Below, in pieces: positions 23,352 to 35,189 of a stretch of DNA of 64,000 nucleotides. Positions within the stretch are counted from its first letter, which is position 1, and each line of letters begins with the position of its first letter. The notes under the pieces are model-generated. The model worked only from the letters and a program-made list of their open reading frames with translations, did not search any database and was not told where the DNA came from. This DNA comes from Berberis thunbergii. Lineage: Eukaryota; Streptophyta; Magnoliopsida; Ranunculales; Berberidaceae. The stretch spans positions 62,001-126,000 of the forward strand of contig QNQO01000454.1 in NCBI GenBank assembly GCA_003290165.1, given 5' to 3'. The position numbers were made by a program, and so were the translations under genes.

Positions 23352-25734
23352 CCTCGATATGGTTGGTAAAAATGGAAGCTTCAGCTCGATGAGCTAGAAG
23401 AATTGAGGTGTGATGCTTATGACTTATCCAAGAACTACAAAGATAAAAATGAAGTGGATACATGAAAAAGACATCATGAGAAAATAGTTCCATTTTGGTC
23501 ATAAAGTCCTACTCTAGCAACTCTCGGCTTCACCTCTTTTCAGGTAAGCTAAAAACTCGTTTGGTCTGTTCTAATCATTGTTCGTGATGTTAAAGACACT
23601 GGTGCATCACCGTAGAAAACCCTACAAATTGTAGTCACTTTCAAGTAAATGGACCAATGATTGAAGCATACCATGAATTCCCACAAGGTCAAGTGGAACC
23701 ACTCATTTGATTTATATAACTATGTGGATTAGCACGCCTACAAATTCCTACTCCACTAAGCCTGTTTTGGGGGTGGTATCCACCACCCCATTACGTAATG
23801 GGTCAACGACATTAACCTTAGCACTACTGGGAGGCAGTTCAGTCTGTTTATGCATTCATTAATTAAAAAAAATAAAAATAAAATATAAAAAATAAAAAAT
23901 CAAAAAAATTAAATAAAAAAATTTATGAATACCGCCAATGCCATTTGGGGGTGATGTATTCTTATAATAATACGAATCTCACCCCACCAACTCACTCTTT
24001 TTACCCTCAATTGCATGGGACCACTAAGATATTCGCAACAAATCACACTGAGGTAAATAAGTCTAATTTTTATGTCTTCATTTTCATTTCCATTTGTTTT
24101 AATCACTGGGGACATGTTCTATTTGTTTGGGGGTGGGGAGATTTATCAAAATTCATACCTTGTTTGAAAATCTTTTAAAAAAAATGGTGTGGTATCCTAG
24201 CTATGATGATATTGGATTACTTGATTCATTACGTTTAGGCAAAGAGATGTCAGAAGTCTATTACTTGAGTAAACATTGCATTTGAACATTCAAGAACAAA
24301 TAAATTTTTGCACAATGAACACAGATGTAGTTTGGAATACAAAAGTAAGTAACTTCCTGAGAATCTAGAGGAATAATAGTGAAAATTTTAACCTTGTGAG
24401 TTATCAGACCTATTATTTTATTCAGAGTGTTTTTACACAACTCTGAGTCATATGATGACTTAAAATTTTATTGGATATTAACTTGTTGTGATATCTCGTT
24501 ATTCTTCTTTTTGGTTGATCACTGAGGATGACATTTTTTTCGAGTTAAGATAAACATAGGTATTGTAGTCTATTTGAGACTTATAACCACTACCAAACCT
24601 TAGAAGGTAAATTAGGCATCACTCTTGCCCATCTGAACCCTTTCAAAATCATCTTAACTAAACATTTCATCCAATACCAAATGTGAGCCTTTGTCTTGGT
24701 TTATTAGATATAAAAAAAACCCATTTTCACATTTATGTTTCTGAAAAATGTTAGGAAGATTTATGAGGAAAAAAAAGGAGTCCAAAGTGAAAATCCAAAG
24801 TCCTAGGTACTTCAGAGAAAAAAAGTTGTGAAAAAAAAAGAGTTTCAGAAGAAGGAAACAAAAAAGGGTCGTGAAGAAAGGAAATAAAGGAAGTGATTGA
24901 TGAGTTCCCTATAAGCTATTTGAAGACCCTAACCTTTTCAGAACATCTCTTTACTTACCATCTACCCCACTCTTTGCTCATAAAAAAAATCAAACCAGAT
25001 TTATTTTTAAAGAAGTCCTAATTAATCCTATGGTAAGGTATGGTAAGAAGTGGAGAGCAGATGAGAAGGCGTTGTGGTGGGTAACTCCAACATTCTTGCA
25101 AGTGATAAACATTTTTTCCATGAGGCCATTATTCTCTTTCATGTCCGTTTATTCTTATCAGCATGTGAGAAGTTAGAATTTTTGCATTTACTCTTTTCCT
25201 CACATGCAAGAGAGGAAATATTTTACCCCAAATCATAGTGATCATTTCAGAGAGATTAACTGGTGAGTTTGAAGTCAAAACAGCTATTCCAAAGTGGATT
25301 AGGATGCACGTTACTTTGACACGAAAAGTTGCATTTGTTGGTTATCACACACACACAACTTGTTTCCAAAGTTGCTCACTTGTAATGTGCATTTTAGTAA
25401 CTAATTCATATGTCTCTTGTCTCTTGTTCTATTGTGGTTGAATAACAAGGATATTCTCTAAGAAAAATAGGACACACATCAATTTTGTTTCAAATTCAAA
25501 AAAAAATGTTTGTGGGTGTCATCTTAATAACCCTCAGGAAGCTAAACTTTTTAGTGTCATGCTAGAGGTTCAGATATTATTGCATATTGTAAAATGGCAA
25601 TCGAGTCATACTAGCGAAAGTTGCATTGATTTATTTGAGAAGTTTAGGAACGAATAAAAATATTTTGTTTTGTGTCCTTATTTTCTTTTCGATGTTTTTG
25701 CTAGAGGACTAGCAAAGGTTGTTTGGGGGTAGTG
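23352..25734 (+). other. Athila-like 3' non-coding region and polypurine tract
   Basis: 2.4 kb with no supported ORF. It holds a short palindrome (GGGGGTGGTATCCACCACCCC near 23768-23788), A/G-rich stretches (24760-24900) and a purine tract GTTTGGGGGTAGTG at 25721-25734, directly before the LTR-like start. Athila elements often carry an extra ORF here, but I see none. Confidence 0.6.
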
Positions 25735-26670
25735 TGATAAGCGCCCAAACATCAATTTTTACATCTTTAAATATACAATTGTTAAGTTCAATTATCCAAT
25801 AAAAATATCTCATTATGTTATTTTGTGCATTTTGTAGGAATTCAAGCACAAATCTCAATCATGAATAAAGTGACACAATAAGGCTAAATTCAACAACTAG
25901 AATGCCTAATGAGAAGTTGAAATGCATTCATAAGGATTAAAAAATTTCAATCCAAGACCCATGAAGTCAAGCCCACAAAGCATCAACAACTACGAATCTC
26001 GAGAAAATCAACATGAAGATTGGACGTCCACATGGCCAACATTATCATAAAAAAAATTTCTACAAGACAATGTTTCCTTATTGAACTTCAACACCATTCT
26101 TTTGTTTCACTCAACCATGTTTCCTTGTTTCATTCAACCATGTTCCTTGTTTAACTCAAACCCATGTTTTTTATTTTATTTTTTTGGAAAAGCGAGTTTC
26201 TTGTTTCACTTAACCGTGTTTTCTTGTTTCACTCAACCATGTTTCTTTGTTTCACTCAAACCCTTATTTACCTATAAAACCCCATACATGGAGTTCATAA
26301 AGGATAGTTAGTCTTAGAGAGTTTTTTTTTTTTTTTCCTGTTGTAGTTCTTGGCTTTATATTTTTGCTTGGTAGAGAAGTGCATGTATACATGTTAATTT
26401 TTCTATTGAAGAAGTAAGTTTATATTTGTTTCTTTTTCAATTGTTTATCTTTCTACTTTAACTTTTAGTTTATTCTCACCATCCATTATTTTACTCTTTT
26501 CTTTATTCTTTAAATTGAAAATCATATTTGTTTTCTAATCCAAGTGAAGTAGTCGATAACCCCTACATTCACTATGCATTGTTGAAGTGTATTGCAGGTT
26601 GAAGGAAAAATAAATAAAAATATAGTTTATTCTTTGATTGACGTTGAAATCATGCAACGACATTAATATC
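25735..26670 (+). repeat. LTR of the Athila-like element (3' edge uncertain)
   Basis: Starts TGATAAGCGCCCAAACATC after the purine tract. The first 350 bp align with 35224-35600, sharing AATAAAAATATCTCATTATG, AAAGTGACACAATAAG and CAAGACCCATGAAGTCAAGC. The far end differs between the two copies. Here sequence near 26665 (TCGGTTTTTGGCATCA) resembles a degraded LTR/primer-binding-site junction. Between 26670 and 26975 nothing is recognised. Confidence 0.6.
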
Positions 26671-27469
26671 GGTTTTTGGCATCAATCATCTACTACTGAA
26701 GTAGGTTCTTAATGGTTCTAGTTGTTGGATTGTTTTATGGCTCTGCAAGGACTTGACAACTAGCAATGGGAGTGACATAATATCGAGCTATGAGCATTTG
26801 AATTTGATTTTATAAAGGCTATTTTACTTGTAATTTTCTAAATAGAATCTAAGGTATGAAGATATAAAAGTCAAACTGAATACACACATTTCATTTGGTT
26901 TGGTACACAGACCCATAAATATTTGGTCATAAATATATTTTAAAGCCTAATTTGGATCCAAACATTTCATTTTATTCAGTATTTTTGTAGCCCCCAGTAA
27001 TTCAGGTGATGCCGATGGTTATTTTAATTCAGTCAGACCTCCATTTTTTTCTTCGATCGTTAAGTCAACTCGTTTGATTATCAAAAAACATTAAAAATCT
27101 TGAAATTCCCCATTTACCCCTCACCAGGATGTGCCGTGATTTTTCCCCTCTTCCCTCTTTATCCCAACAAAACTGAGACAAAGATTGTTGAAGAAGCTAG
27201 TCAATGAACTGGATTGAACTGCATAATTGCTATGAGAGGCGAGTCTATTCGAGTCAATGCTCCCATAATCTCCACACACACCCCTCATTCTTGGCTGTTG
27301 GTTGTACTAGTGCGAATATATGTTAGGAGAAGATGGGTACCAAGTGGTAAATGTGGGAATTAAGTGGGCGACAAAAATAAAATAAAATTTTGAATATGGA
27401 TTATGTGTAAATTATTGTATAATTGACTTGCTTTGTTTGTGAATGGGCACGATATTCTCAATGGATGTC

Positions 27470-28060
27470 AATGCCAATGCCAATGATCAATTGTCAATGC
27501 AATGACCATTATAATCCAATGCAATGCAATGCAATGCAATGAGCTGAATGGCAACTTGCTGGATTGAATGGCAACCTGCTGAACTGAATGGCATGGAGTG
27601 AAATGCAAAAAGCTGCTAAAACTGAAAATGCAATGCCATTCACAACCTGTATATGAAATGCAATGCAATACCTTTCTCAACCTGCTGAAATGCAATGTCA
27701 TTCACAAACGAAAACTGCAATGCCATTCACAACCTGCTGAAATGCAATGCCATTCACAAACTGAAACTGGAAATGCATTCACTGCAATGCAATGGACTGA
27801 AATGAATAACTTAAAATTAAGTAATGCAATGCAATAGACTGAAAAACAATGCAATGGACTGAAATGAATAACCTGAAATGAAGCAATGCAATGTAATGGA
27901 CTGAAATGAATAGCTTGAAATGAAGTAATGCAATGCAATGGACTAAAATGAATAACCTGAAAGGAACCATTCTCAATGGACTGAAATGAATAACCTGAGA
28001 TGAACCATTCATAATGGACTGAAACTGAAGCTGTCATTCTCAATTGAAATGAACCATTGT
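27470..28060 (+). repeat. GCAATG-rich tandem repeat inside the MULE
   Basis: A run of AATGCAATGC words becomes a 37-43 bp repeat built on AATGGACTGAAATGAATAAC and CTGAAATGAA, with starts near 27854, 27897, 27938, 27976 and 28013. It gives rise to spurious ORFs on the minus strand. Three further copies of ACATGGCATCTACCCA lie near 28196, 28249 and 28343. Confidence 0.8.
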
Positions 28061-28456
28061 CTAACATCATATTAGTCTTACATACAAGCTTCTCAATTGA
28101 CATGACATCAAATTAGTCTTACATACAAGTTGCTCAACTGTTTACATCACAACAGTAAACATTGTCTAAACCAAGTAACCATAAGATTAGTCTTACATGG
28201 CATCTACCCATTTGTCTAAAGCAAGTAACCATTGTCATTTTTGCACATACATGGCATCTACCCAAAAACTGACATGCCATTCTATGTACCATCTATACCA
28301 AAAACCAAAAACACTGTTTGTAACCATTCATTTTAACATATACATGGCATCTACCCAAAAAACTTACATGCCATGGTTACAACAGCAAAACTAACATATA
28401 AATGTCTTGCGATATGTACTAACCATACGAAAAAGCTACACAAAAGCCACCAACCT

Positions 28457-31400
28457 TTACCTTAAACCTTGAGACAGAGTCAAATTCTGACTCATCCTGA
28501 AATGGCCTTCTTCACTAGCTGGGGTACATGGCACTACCTCTTCTTCCATCCTCATCCTCCCTTGTGGACCATTATCACCTAAAAGTATGTTCCCCAAGCC
28601 AACACCACATGGCCTCCTCTCGGAACTACTAGTAGGTACTCCTTTACATGAAGTCCTAATGTGCCCATATTGTTTGCATTTACTGCATTTCTTTGAGTTT
28701 TGCCTTGGTCCCTTGGGCCCTTCATCTTCACCCCTTCTTTTGTTATTTCTAGGTCTTCCAACAAGCCTATGAAGCAGGGGAGGCTTAACAACATGTTGTG
28801 GCTATGACAAAAAAACAAACAATGAATAAGGTATATGAGGTAAATAACTTGAGGTCCCCAAACAGTGAATAAGATACAAATGTGATGTGAAAACACATTG
28901 AAGTTATGTACTTTACCTTATGCCAATAACTTGGATTATCAAGTGAGTGCACATACAAGTCATAAGTAGCTTTGTAGGCTTCAACTGAGAAGTATGGACG
29001 GCAGTACCTACATGAAACACAAACAACTTTTAAATAACAAACAAGAGCATGGCAGACAACAAAGTTTGTGAAATATATTAAACTTACTTTGGAAAGTCTT
29101 CCCTTGTTGGAATCACCACGACACACGCATGTTCACATGGGATCCCTATGATATTCCATTCAAAGCAAGAGCATGTGTGGTTATCAAGATCCACAGTCCA
29201 CCCCACATCTATTTATAGCACAATACAATACTTGTTTGTAACCAATAATCCTTTCCTATGGTACTTCTTCTTCGGCCTCATCAAAGTTCTTTCAACCCTA
29301 GGAACAACACCACCAACCTCCATGTTCTCAGCCTCAAGTTTCCTTGCATAGTGCATACCCATGACTATCCTTTGAAACCTCTCAACCATTTTCACAATGG
29401 GCATCTCCCTCAACTCAAGCATCATCTTGTTGAATGACACTAAAAATTTGTTTGTAAAGTGTTCGCACTTTGATGTAGCATCAAAGTATGACCTTGCCCA
29501 ATGAGAAAAAGACTTTTTCACCAACCACTCATTTGCCTTGGGATCCTCTGTCTCAATCTTTCCCATCTCTACTTCAAACTCTTCAACCCTATAGGCACTA
29601 GTAGCCGCCCAAGTAAGACTCTTCATCCGATGACCATTATGGATCTTCTTGAAACTTTGGTACATGTGTCTAAAACAATACCTGTGATGACTACCCCGAA
29701 AGACTTTATCGACAGCCTTGATCAGACCCTTCTGCCTGTCTGAAGTGAAGGTAAGCTTGCTTGGGTGTTTTCTGATATATGGGCTTATAATTGTCAGAAA
29801 TGTGTTTCAACTGTCATAGTTTTTACCCATGCAAATGTAGATGGCAATAGGGAATAACCCATTATTTGCATTCAATGAAATGGCAAACAACATCACTCCA
29901 CCAATTCTCCCTTCAGAAAACACGCATCTAGACCTACTATGGGTTTACAACCATTCACAAAACCTTCCATGCTAGCTCTAAAAGCTACACATAGCCCCAC
30001 AAAGATGTCATCAGTAGGATTCTTCAACCATTCAACAATACTCCCTGGGTTGTCCTTCAAGATCTGTCTAAATAGTTCAGGGACCTTGGTGAAACTGTCC
30101 TTGTAATCCATAGATTCTTTCATTGCATATCAACTAGGAATTGTAAGCAGTCTTGTAACTGATCTTCAAACCATGCTCATCCATATGTACTGCACGATGT
30201 CAACAACCTTGAACTTTTGGTTAGTTCTCACAATTGGTTCTACCACTTCAGCAACCCAAGTAGATTTAACCATACAGTTATTATTTCCCCTTTCATCATC
30301 CTTGCATGTGTGTATGGGCTGATATGACCTCAACATGGCAGTTGGTTCCCTAAGCAGTCTTCTCACATAAACTCTCCAACTACATGTAGGGTCTTTGCAC
30401 CTCCAATCAATATTCAAATTGTCATTCTACTTGTATTCCGACTTGTTATGTATTGCATATTTTCTCATCTACTGCCTACAATTCTTCATGGTATCCCATT
30501 GCATCTTCTCATGTAAGTTTGAAATAGGGGTATGCATACCAATCATACCCTCTTCATTCATGGATGAGGTTCTCCTTGCAAATGAATTGAACTCATCTGC
30601 TTCTTCTTCTTCTAAGCTATTTTCATCTTCAGAACTCTTTAGGTTTTCATCACCCACCTCATAGTTCTCATCTAATCCCCTACCAACATGATCACTATCA
30701 TAGTGATTCTCAGCATCCAATTGGTCAATATTTATAAGTACACCTTCAAATTTAGTCAATGGCAATGGTGGTGGAACTTCGCCTTCGTCATCCTCCCTAA
30801 CATCACTGAATGACTCACCAAACTCACCAAAGTTACCACCTGCATCCCCAAAGTCACCACCTGCATCACCAATGTCCCAAAGGACCTCAAAGTCCCCATC
30901 TACATCACCAAGGTCAGCCTCAATGTCTTCATTCTAATGCACCTCCTCAATGTATTCATCCTCCTCTTCAACGACTTCATCCTGATGCACCTCCTTAAGT
31001 CATCATCAGAAAGAACAAGAGGGTTATCAAAGACTGCTCCAGCTCCTACAATTGTTTAGAATTATTCCAAATTGAATTTGATCTAAGACCATACTTCATT
31101 TTTGAAGGACCAGACAATAGTTTGGATGAACTTGGATTAGGGTTAGGCTTTCTCTTCGGCTTGAGAGTTACCAAATCAAGGTTTTGCATATACACATGAA
31201 AAAAGATTTTGTTACTGAACATTGTTTATTTAATGTTGTCCCATAAATACAACAAGTATGCATCATATTTCACCACTTTGAGACTTTGATCAGCACAAAT
31301 CCATGTAATGGTTGTTTCTTTAATTCCACAATGCTTCTCAATGTCATCTCTTAAATCCTTCAAACACCACTCATCCCCCTCAATATCTTTCAAACTTGTA

Positions 31401-31486
31401 ATGGTACCATTGATATAAGTAGGACTATCACTCGCCCATTGGCCACCATGATGAACTAAACAAGTCATCTTGTCACGTAGAGCCAC
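28457..31486 (-). pseudogene. MuDR-type MULE transposase, inactivated
   Basis: On the minus strand, in order: an N-terminal domain (VHHGGQWASDSPTYINGTIT), an acidic linker, a MuDR N-terminal zinc-like domain (CKDPTCSWRVYVRRLL...HTC), and the DDE core. The core shows GLDACFLKG with the first Asp and FTSDRQKGLIKAVDKV with the second Asp, then HRYCFRH. After it come a helical region (KSFSHWARSYFDATSKCEHF), a SWIM zinc finger (CSCFEWNIIGIPCEHA) and a C-terminal CCHC knuckle (CSKCKQYGHIRTSC). It would cut and paste the element in the nucleus. Stops include TGA at 29807-29809 (expected Trp) and TAG codons at 30427-30429 and 30469-30471. Small introns are possible around 29030-29110 and 30800-31220, so the exact model is unsure. 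Confidence 0.75.
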
Positions 31487-32269
31487 CCCTACCTAATTTA
31501 ACAAATTTTGCACAATTCAACAAATTTACAATGTATTCATTGTATATCAATGTATATAGACTAATATACAAATAAAAATTCTACTCAAACTAATTTAGCA
31601 ATTTTACACAATTAAACAGATTTACACAAAGTTACAGTGTATATCACTTACACAATTACTAAATTTAGTGTATATCAAATACAAATTTTTACTAAATTTT
31701 GCTCAAATTCAACAAATTTGAACAATTTTCAGTGAAATCAAACAGACATTGTTCAATGGCAGTGAAGAGCTTACCTGTTCAAGATGGATGACAATAGTGA
31801 GTAATTTTTAGCTGGGAATCTTCTTCGTCTCCCCCTCTCTATGTCTTCCTCTGACTCCCCCTCCCCGTATCTCCATCTCTAAGAAGATAGTCCCCTCGAG
31901 CATACTCCTTCGCTTCGCCTCCCTCGACTGTCGAGAAATCTCATTCCACCCCCCTCTCCTTTATCCCTTTCCCCCAACTGGACATAGATCTTCAGTTAGG
32001 GTTCGAGAGAGAAAAAGGAGCATGTGAATGTAACACGTGTTTCGCACGTGAGAGATAAAAAGGTTATTTCAAGATTTTTTATGTTTTCTGTTAGCCAAAT
32101 GAGTTGACTTGATGGTCAAAGGAAAAATTGGGGGTCTAGCTGAATTAAAATAACCAGGGGCACCTAATTTTGGTTTCACCTAAATTAATGGGAGCTAAAA
32201 GGTAAATAACCCAAATATTAATCGTGAGAGATAACTGACACCCCTTTAATGTACACAAGGGAAATTGTA

Positions 32270-33294
32270 ATTGGTCGGTTTTAAAACTAAAAACCTATCA
32301 ACTGTTGCAGTCTTAAATGTGAGGGTACCGTCAGCAAAATTTTTGTTACCAATGATGATAGTCTTCAAAGGCCCGTCTCCATACATCATAATATGAGTCA
32401 TAGTTTTTTAAATGAAGACGTATTCTTCGTAGGTTCCCTCCTTAACATCGATTATGAATGGCATAGTACCTTTCATAGGTACGTTTTTCAGCGCCTCATT
32501 AATAGTCTTGTACTTTCCAGATCCGTTTTGTGCTACAATGACATTAGGAGTCAGCTAGATGGGGCAACTTCAAGTGGTGCTAGTTTGGACGATGTAGCCA
32601 TGGAAGCATATCACCAAGAACTGGATCTTCTTAAAGGACACGACTGCTAACCATAGGGGTGTTCAATTCAGTAAGAATAATGAGATATTAGTAACCATGG
32701 CAAGTGCATTGCTTGTGAGCTCCATAGAGCTATTCAAGGCCTTCCTCATTGATTTGTCGGCATTCCCAGTGGTGTTTTGAAATCCATCCATGCATGTTTC
32801 TTTGTATGTTACAGTGGCACTAAGCGAAATTTGGAGATCGTTGAGTATATCATCAAACTTACTAACGGCAATTGTCTATGGAGAGTTTGATATCATCAAT
32901 TGCATAGTCGATTAACTCATACAATTATCAAGAGCATGTTTTCCCCTTAGGTCCTTTTCCAATTATCTCGACGTTTCTGATTATTTCATCTCTTCACGAA
33001 TTTTATTTACGGTGTAATTGAATGCAACCTTTATAAGTTCTTTTAGATCCATAGTGTTACTAGCAGAATAAAGACTCTTCTTACAAGTTTGCTTGTAGTC
33101 GGTAGGGTGGCAAAGTGCATCCACTGCTTTAGAAGATGTGTTTAATTCCTCGTCAGAACTAACAACCTGATTGTCATTAGACTTGCTTGAGCTGTCGTGC
33201 TTCATGTCACAGCAACTGCTACAACGCAAGCCACTAGGATTACTTACGCAATACCAGTGGTGACCACTCTCTTGTTGCTCCCTTCATTTCCCAT
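32270..33294 (-). pseudogene. Pectinesterase (PMEI-PME type) pseudogene, 5' two-thirds only
   Basis: On the minus strand the start MGNEGSNKRVVTTGIA (ATG at 33294) leads to a stop and a hydrophobic VILVACVVAVAV signal-anchor. The inhibitor (PMEI) domain follows: VDALCHPTDYKQTCKKSL, DLKELIKVAFNYTV, TVTYKETCMDGFQNTTGN, KALNSSMELTSNALAMV. The catalytic domain then begins with ALKNVPMKGTMPFIIDVKEG and MMYGDGPLKTIIIGNKNFAD. These pro-enzymes are secreted and de-esterify wall pectin, and the pollen-type subfamily fits best. At least five stops are present, and the sequence ends near 32280 before any active-site residue. The MULE end (32212) lies 60 bp beyond. Confidence 0.85.
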
Positions 33295-33328
33295 CTCGAA
33301 GAATTGTCAGATTAAAAAAGGGAGATGG

Positions 33329-33614
33329 CACTACACCAAATTACAGTTTTGTAACAACCCCAAACAATATTATTTTTTTGATGTAATAGTCCACAAAACA
33401 ATTTCAAGTCTCAGGCAAAATTTTGAAAACAGTTTCACAAATAAAGTTATACAATAAATTGAATCACCATGAATAGTATCACTTGCTGCACCATATTATT
33501 CATGGTGATCCAATCATTGTATCATTTCATTTGTGAAACTGTTCGGTGAACTGTTACAACAAAACAATGATACTTTTTTTGGGGTTGTTACAAATATGTC
33601 AATTTAATGTAGTG
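33329..33614. mobile_element. CACTA-type MITE (286 bp) with TGG target duplication
   Basis: Begins CACTACACCAAATTACAG and ends TTAATGTAGTG. The inverted ends share about 40 bp, including TTTGTAACAACCCCAAA. The flanks are TGG at 33326-33328 and TGG at 33615-33617, a perfect 3-bp duplication as expected for CACTA elements. The interior is itself largely palindromic: AACAGTTTCACAAAT...ATTTGTGAAACTGTT and AATCACCATGAATA...TATTCATGGTGAT. No coding capacity. Confidence 0.88.
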
Positions 33615-33617
33615 TGG

Positions 33618-34289
33618 AAAATATTATGAAATGGATTCTTTTGATGAGGTTTGAAGATTGTGATTGAGAGTGGATTGTTTTTTACCAAAAACGACCACAA
33701 GTAGTTTGGTATTGTCTTAACGTAAATTTTCTATCATTTTCAAATTTGATCTTAAAAATTGTTTTGAAAATAACAATATATGGTTCTTCATTCCTTATTT
33801 AGAAATATTTGTTTGCAAAGAGCTTGTATCCAAGTTTTTGCACACCTACATAGTACATTCTGATGGAGAAGTAGAGGATTGCTAGAATTTTCAACAAAAG
33901 ATTGCTAAACCTATTCGGGCTTCCTATTTTTGTTGGGCAGCAATAATCAGAAGTTAATGTGACGTTTTACATTTTTTATGGACTGAAAAATGCATCTGTA
34001 CACCATGGTGCAATTGATCTAATCCATGTGCATAATGCACCGTAAGATAAAAGAACAGAGAGGTTGAAACTTGTGCATGTACCATATTCTCAAATCTCAA
34101 TTATGTGATCAACGCCATCTCATTTGGTGGGAGGATAACACTATTTTCTCTCACTTTATCTTTAGGGTCTGTTTGGTTGCACAAAAAATAGACATGAAAA
34201 TTGAAATCGTTTTCGTGAATTTGATTTCGAGACTCCCTTCGGACTTGGATTTTTATGAGTAGTGGGAAAATAGTCTTATGAAGAATTGA
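33618..34289. other. No recognised feature
   Basis: About 670 bp of AT-rich sequence. Short ORFs such as that at 34071-34262 show no family resemblance. Confidence 0.5.
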
Positions 34290-35189
34290 ATTTTTAGTGT
34301 TAGTAAGACTACATCAAGGGTCGGCCTTAAGTTCATACATCTTTGCTTTGGTCATGGATGAGTTGACGAGACATCTGCAAGAAGATGTAACTTGGTGCAT
34401 GTTATTTGTAGATGATATTGTCTTAATTGATGAGACTAGTGAAGGTTTAGGTCCGAAATTAGATAGGTGGCAGGAGGCTTTAAAGAGTAAGGGTTTTAGA
34501 ATTAATCGTTCGAAAACAGAGTACCTAGTGTATAACTTTGGTTGTGAATCGCGAGGGAGGAGTAATGCAATTGAGATTGAAGGCGTGGCGGTCCCAGAGT
34601 GTGAGGCTTTTCAATATCTAGGATCTATAATTCAAAAGAATGGGGATATTGGAGAAGATGTAGATCATAGGATTAAAGCTGGTTGGATGAAATGGAGAAT
34701 GATGTCAGGAATATTATGCGATAAAAGGATGCATGTAAGGCTAAAAGGAAAATGATATAAGACAATTGTCCGACCAACCATGCTATATAGTTCAGAATGT
34801 TGGGCTACTACAAGAATATATACGCATAGGATGACAATAGCAGAAATGCGTATGTTAAGGTAGATGTGTGTTAAAACTCGTAAAGATAAAATTAGGAATG
34901 AAAGAATTATGAGATACTTAGGTGTAGCGCCCATAGAGGACAAAATTAGAGAAAGGCATTTAACGTGGTTTGGTCACGTGTGGAAGAGACCAATGTCTGG
35001 ATTGGCAAGTTAATGGAGGGTGTAGACGAAGGGGACGACCGTTGAAAACTTTGATGAAGGCGGTGAAGGAAGACATCATTGAGCTTGCATTAGGCGAGGA
35101 TATGTACGAATACCGCATTGCTTGGAGAACCAAAATCCATGTAGCCGACCCCGAAAGTATTGGGAATGGGCTTTGATGATGATGATGAT
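34290..35189 (+). mobile_element. 5'-truncated RTE-type LINE with (GAT)n tail
   Basis: The frame starts within the reverse transcriptase: VRLHQGSALSSYIFALVMDE, then WCMLFVDDIVLIDETSEG with the catalytic F-V-D-D, SKGFRINRSKTEYLV and FQYLGSIIQKNGDIGEDVDH. After the stop at 34753-34755 it continues in broken frames: ECWATTRIYTHRMTIAEMRM and YLGVAPIEDKIRERHLTWFG. The 3' end is GGGCTTTGATGATGATGATG, the microsatellite-like tail usual in plant RTE LINEs in place of poly(A). Endonuclease and the first half of RT are missing. Truncation at the 5' end is the common outcome of target-primed reverse transcription. Confidence 0.8.

Larger units (their letters stand above)
18130..26670 (+). mobile_element. 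Decayed Athila-like Ty3/gypsy retrotransposon, 5' truncated
   Basis: Order on plus: gag, protease, reverse transcriptase, RNase H, integrase, a long 3' non-coding stretch, a purine tract and an LTR-like sequence. No 5' LTR or primer-binding site is visible before gag, and unique-looking sequence of the preceding gene reaches to about 18100. Many stops and frameshifts make it inactive as an autonomous element. The lineage is inferred from gag (FRGHDRENPYVYLEKFIEVC), the DLGAS protease, and LTR similarity to 35224-36543. Confidence 0.8.
26975..32212 (-). mobile_element. Mutator-like element (MULE) with long terminal inverted repeats
   Basis: The right end (32050-32212), read inward on the minus strand, starts GGGTTATTTACCTTTTAGCT and shares GGTTATTTTAATTCAG, AAGTCAACTC and AAAAATCTTGAAAT with the left side (about 26975-27110). 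The repeats are therefore about 150-160 bp and imperfect. The GGGTTATTTACC start is typical of plant MULE ends. A MuDR-type transposase remnant lies between. The left edge is uncertain by about 20-60 bp. I could not find a convincing 9-bp target duplication. Confidence 0.7.

Noticed and set aside
23352..25734. Env-like ORF of the Athila-type element
   Set aside because: No open frame with membrane segments was found. The short ORFs are unrelated.
26890..26975. AAATATTTG versus AAATATTAA as the MULE's 9-bp duplication
   Set aside because: Only seven of nine bases match, and the position would need a 45-bp insertion in the left terminal repeat.
27468..28103. ORFs on both strands in the GCAATG repeat
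   Set aside because: Low-complexity translations of the tandem repeat.
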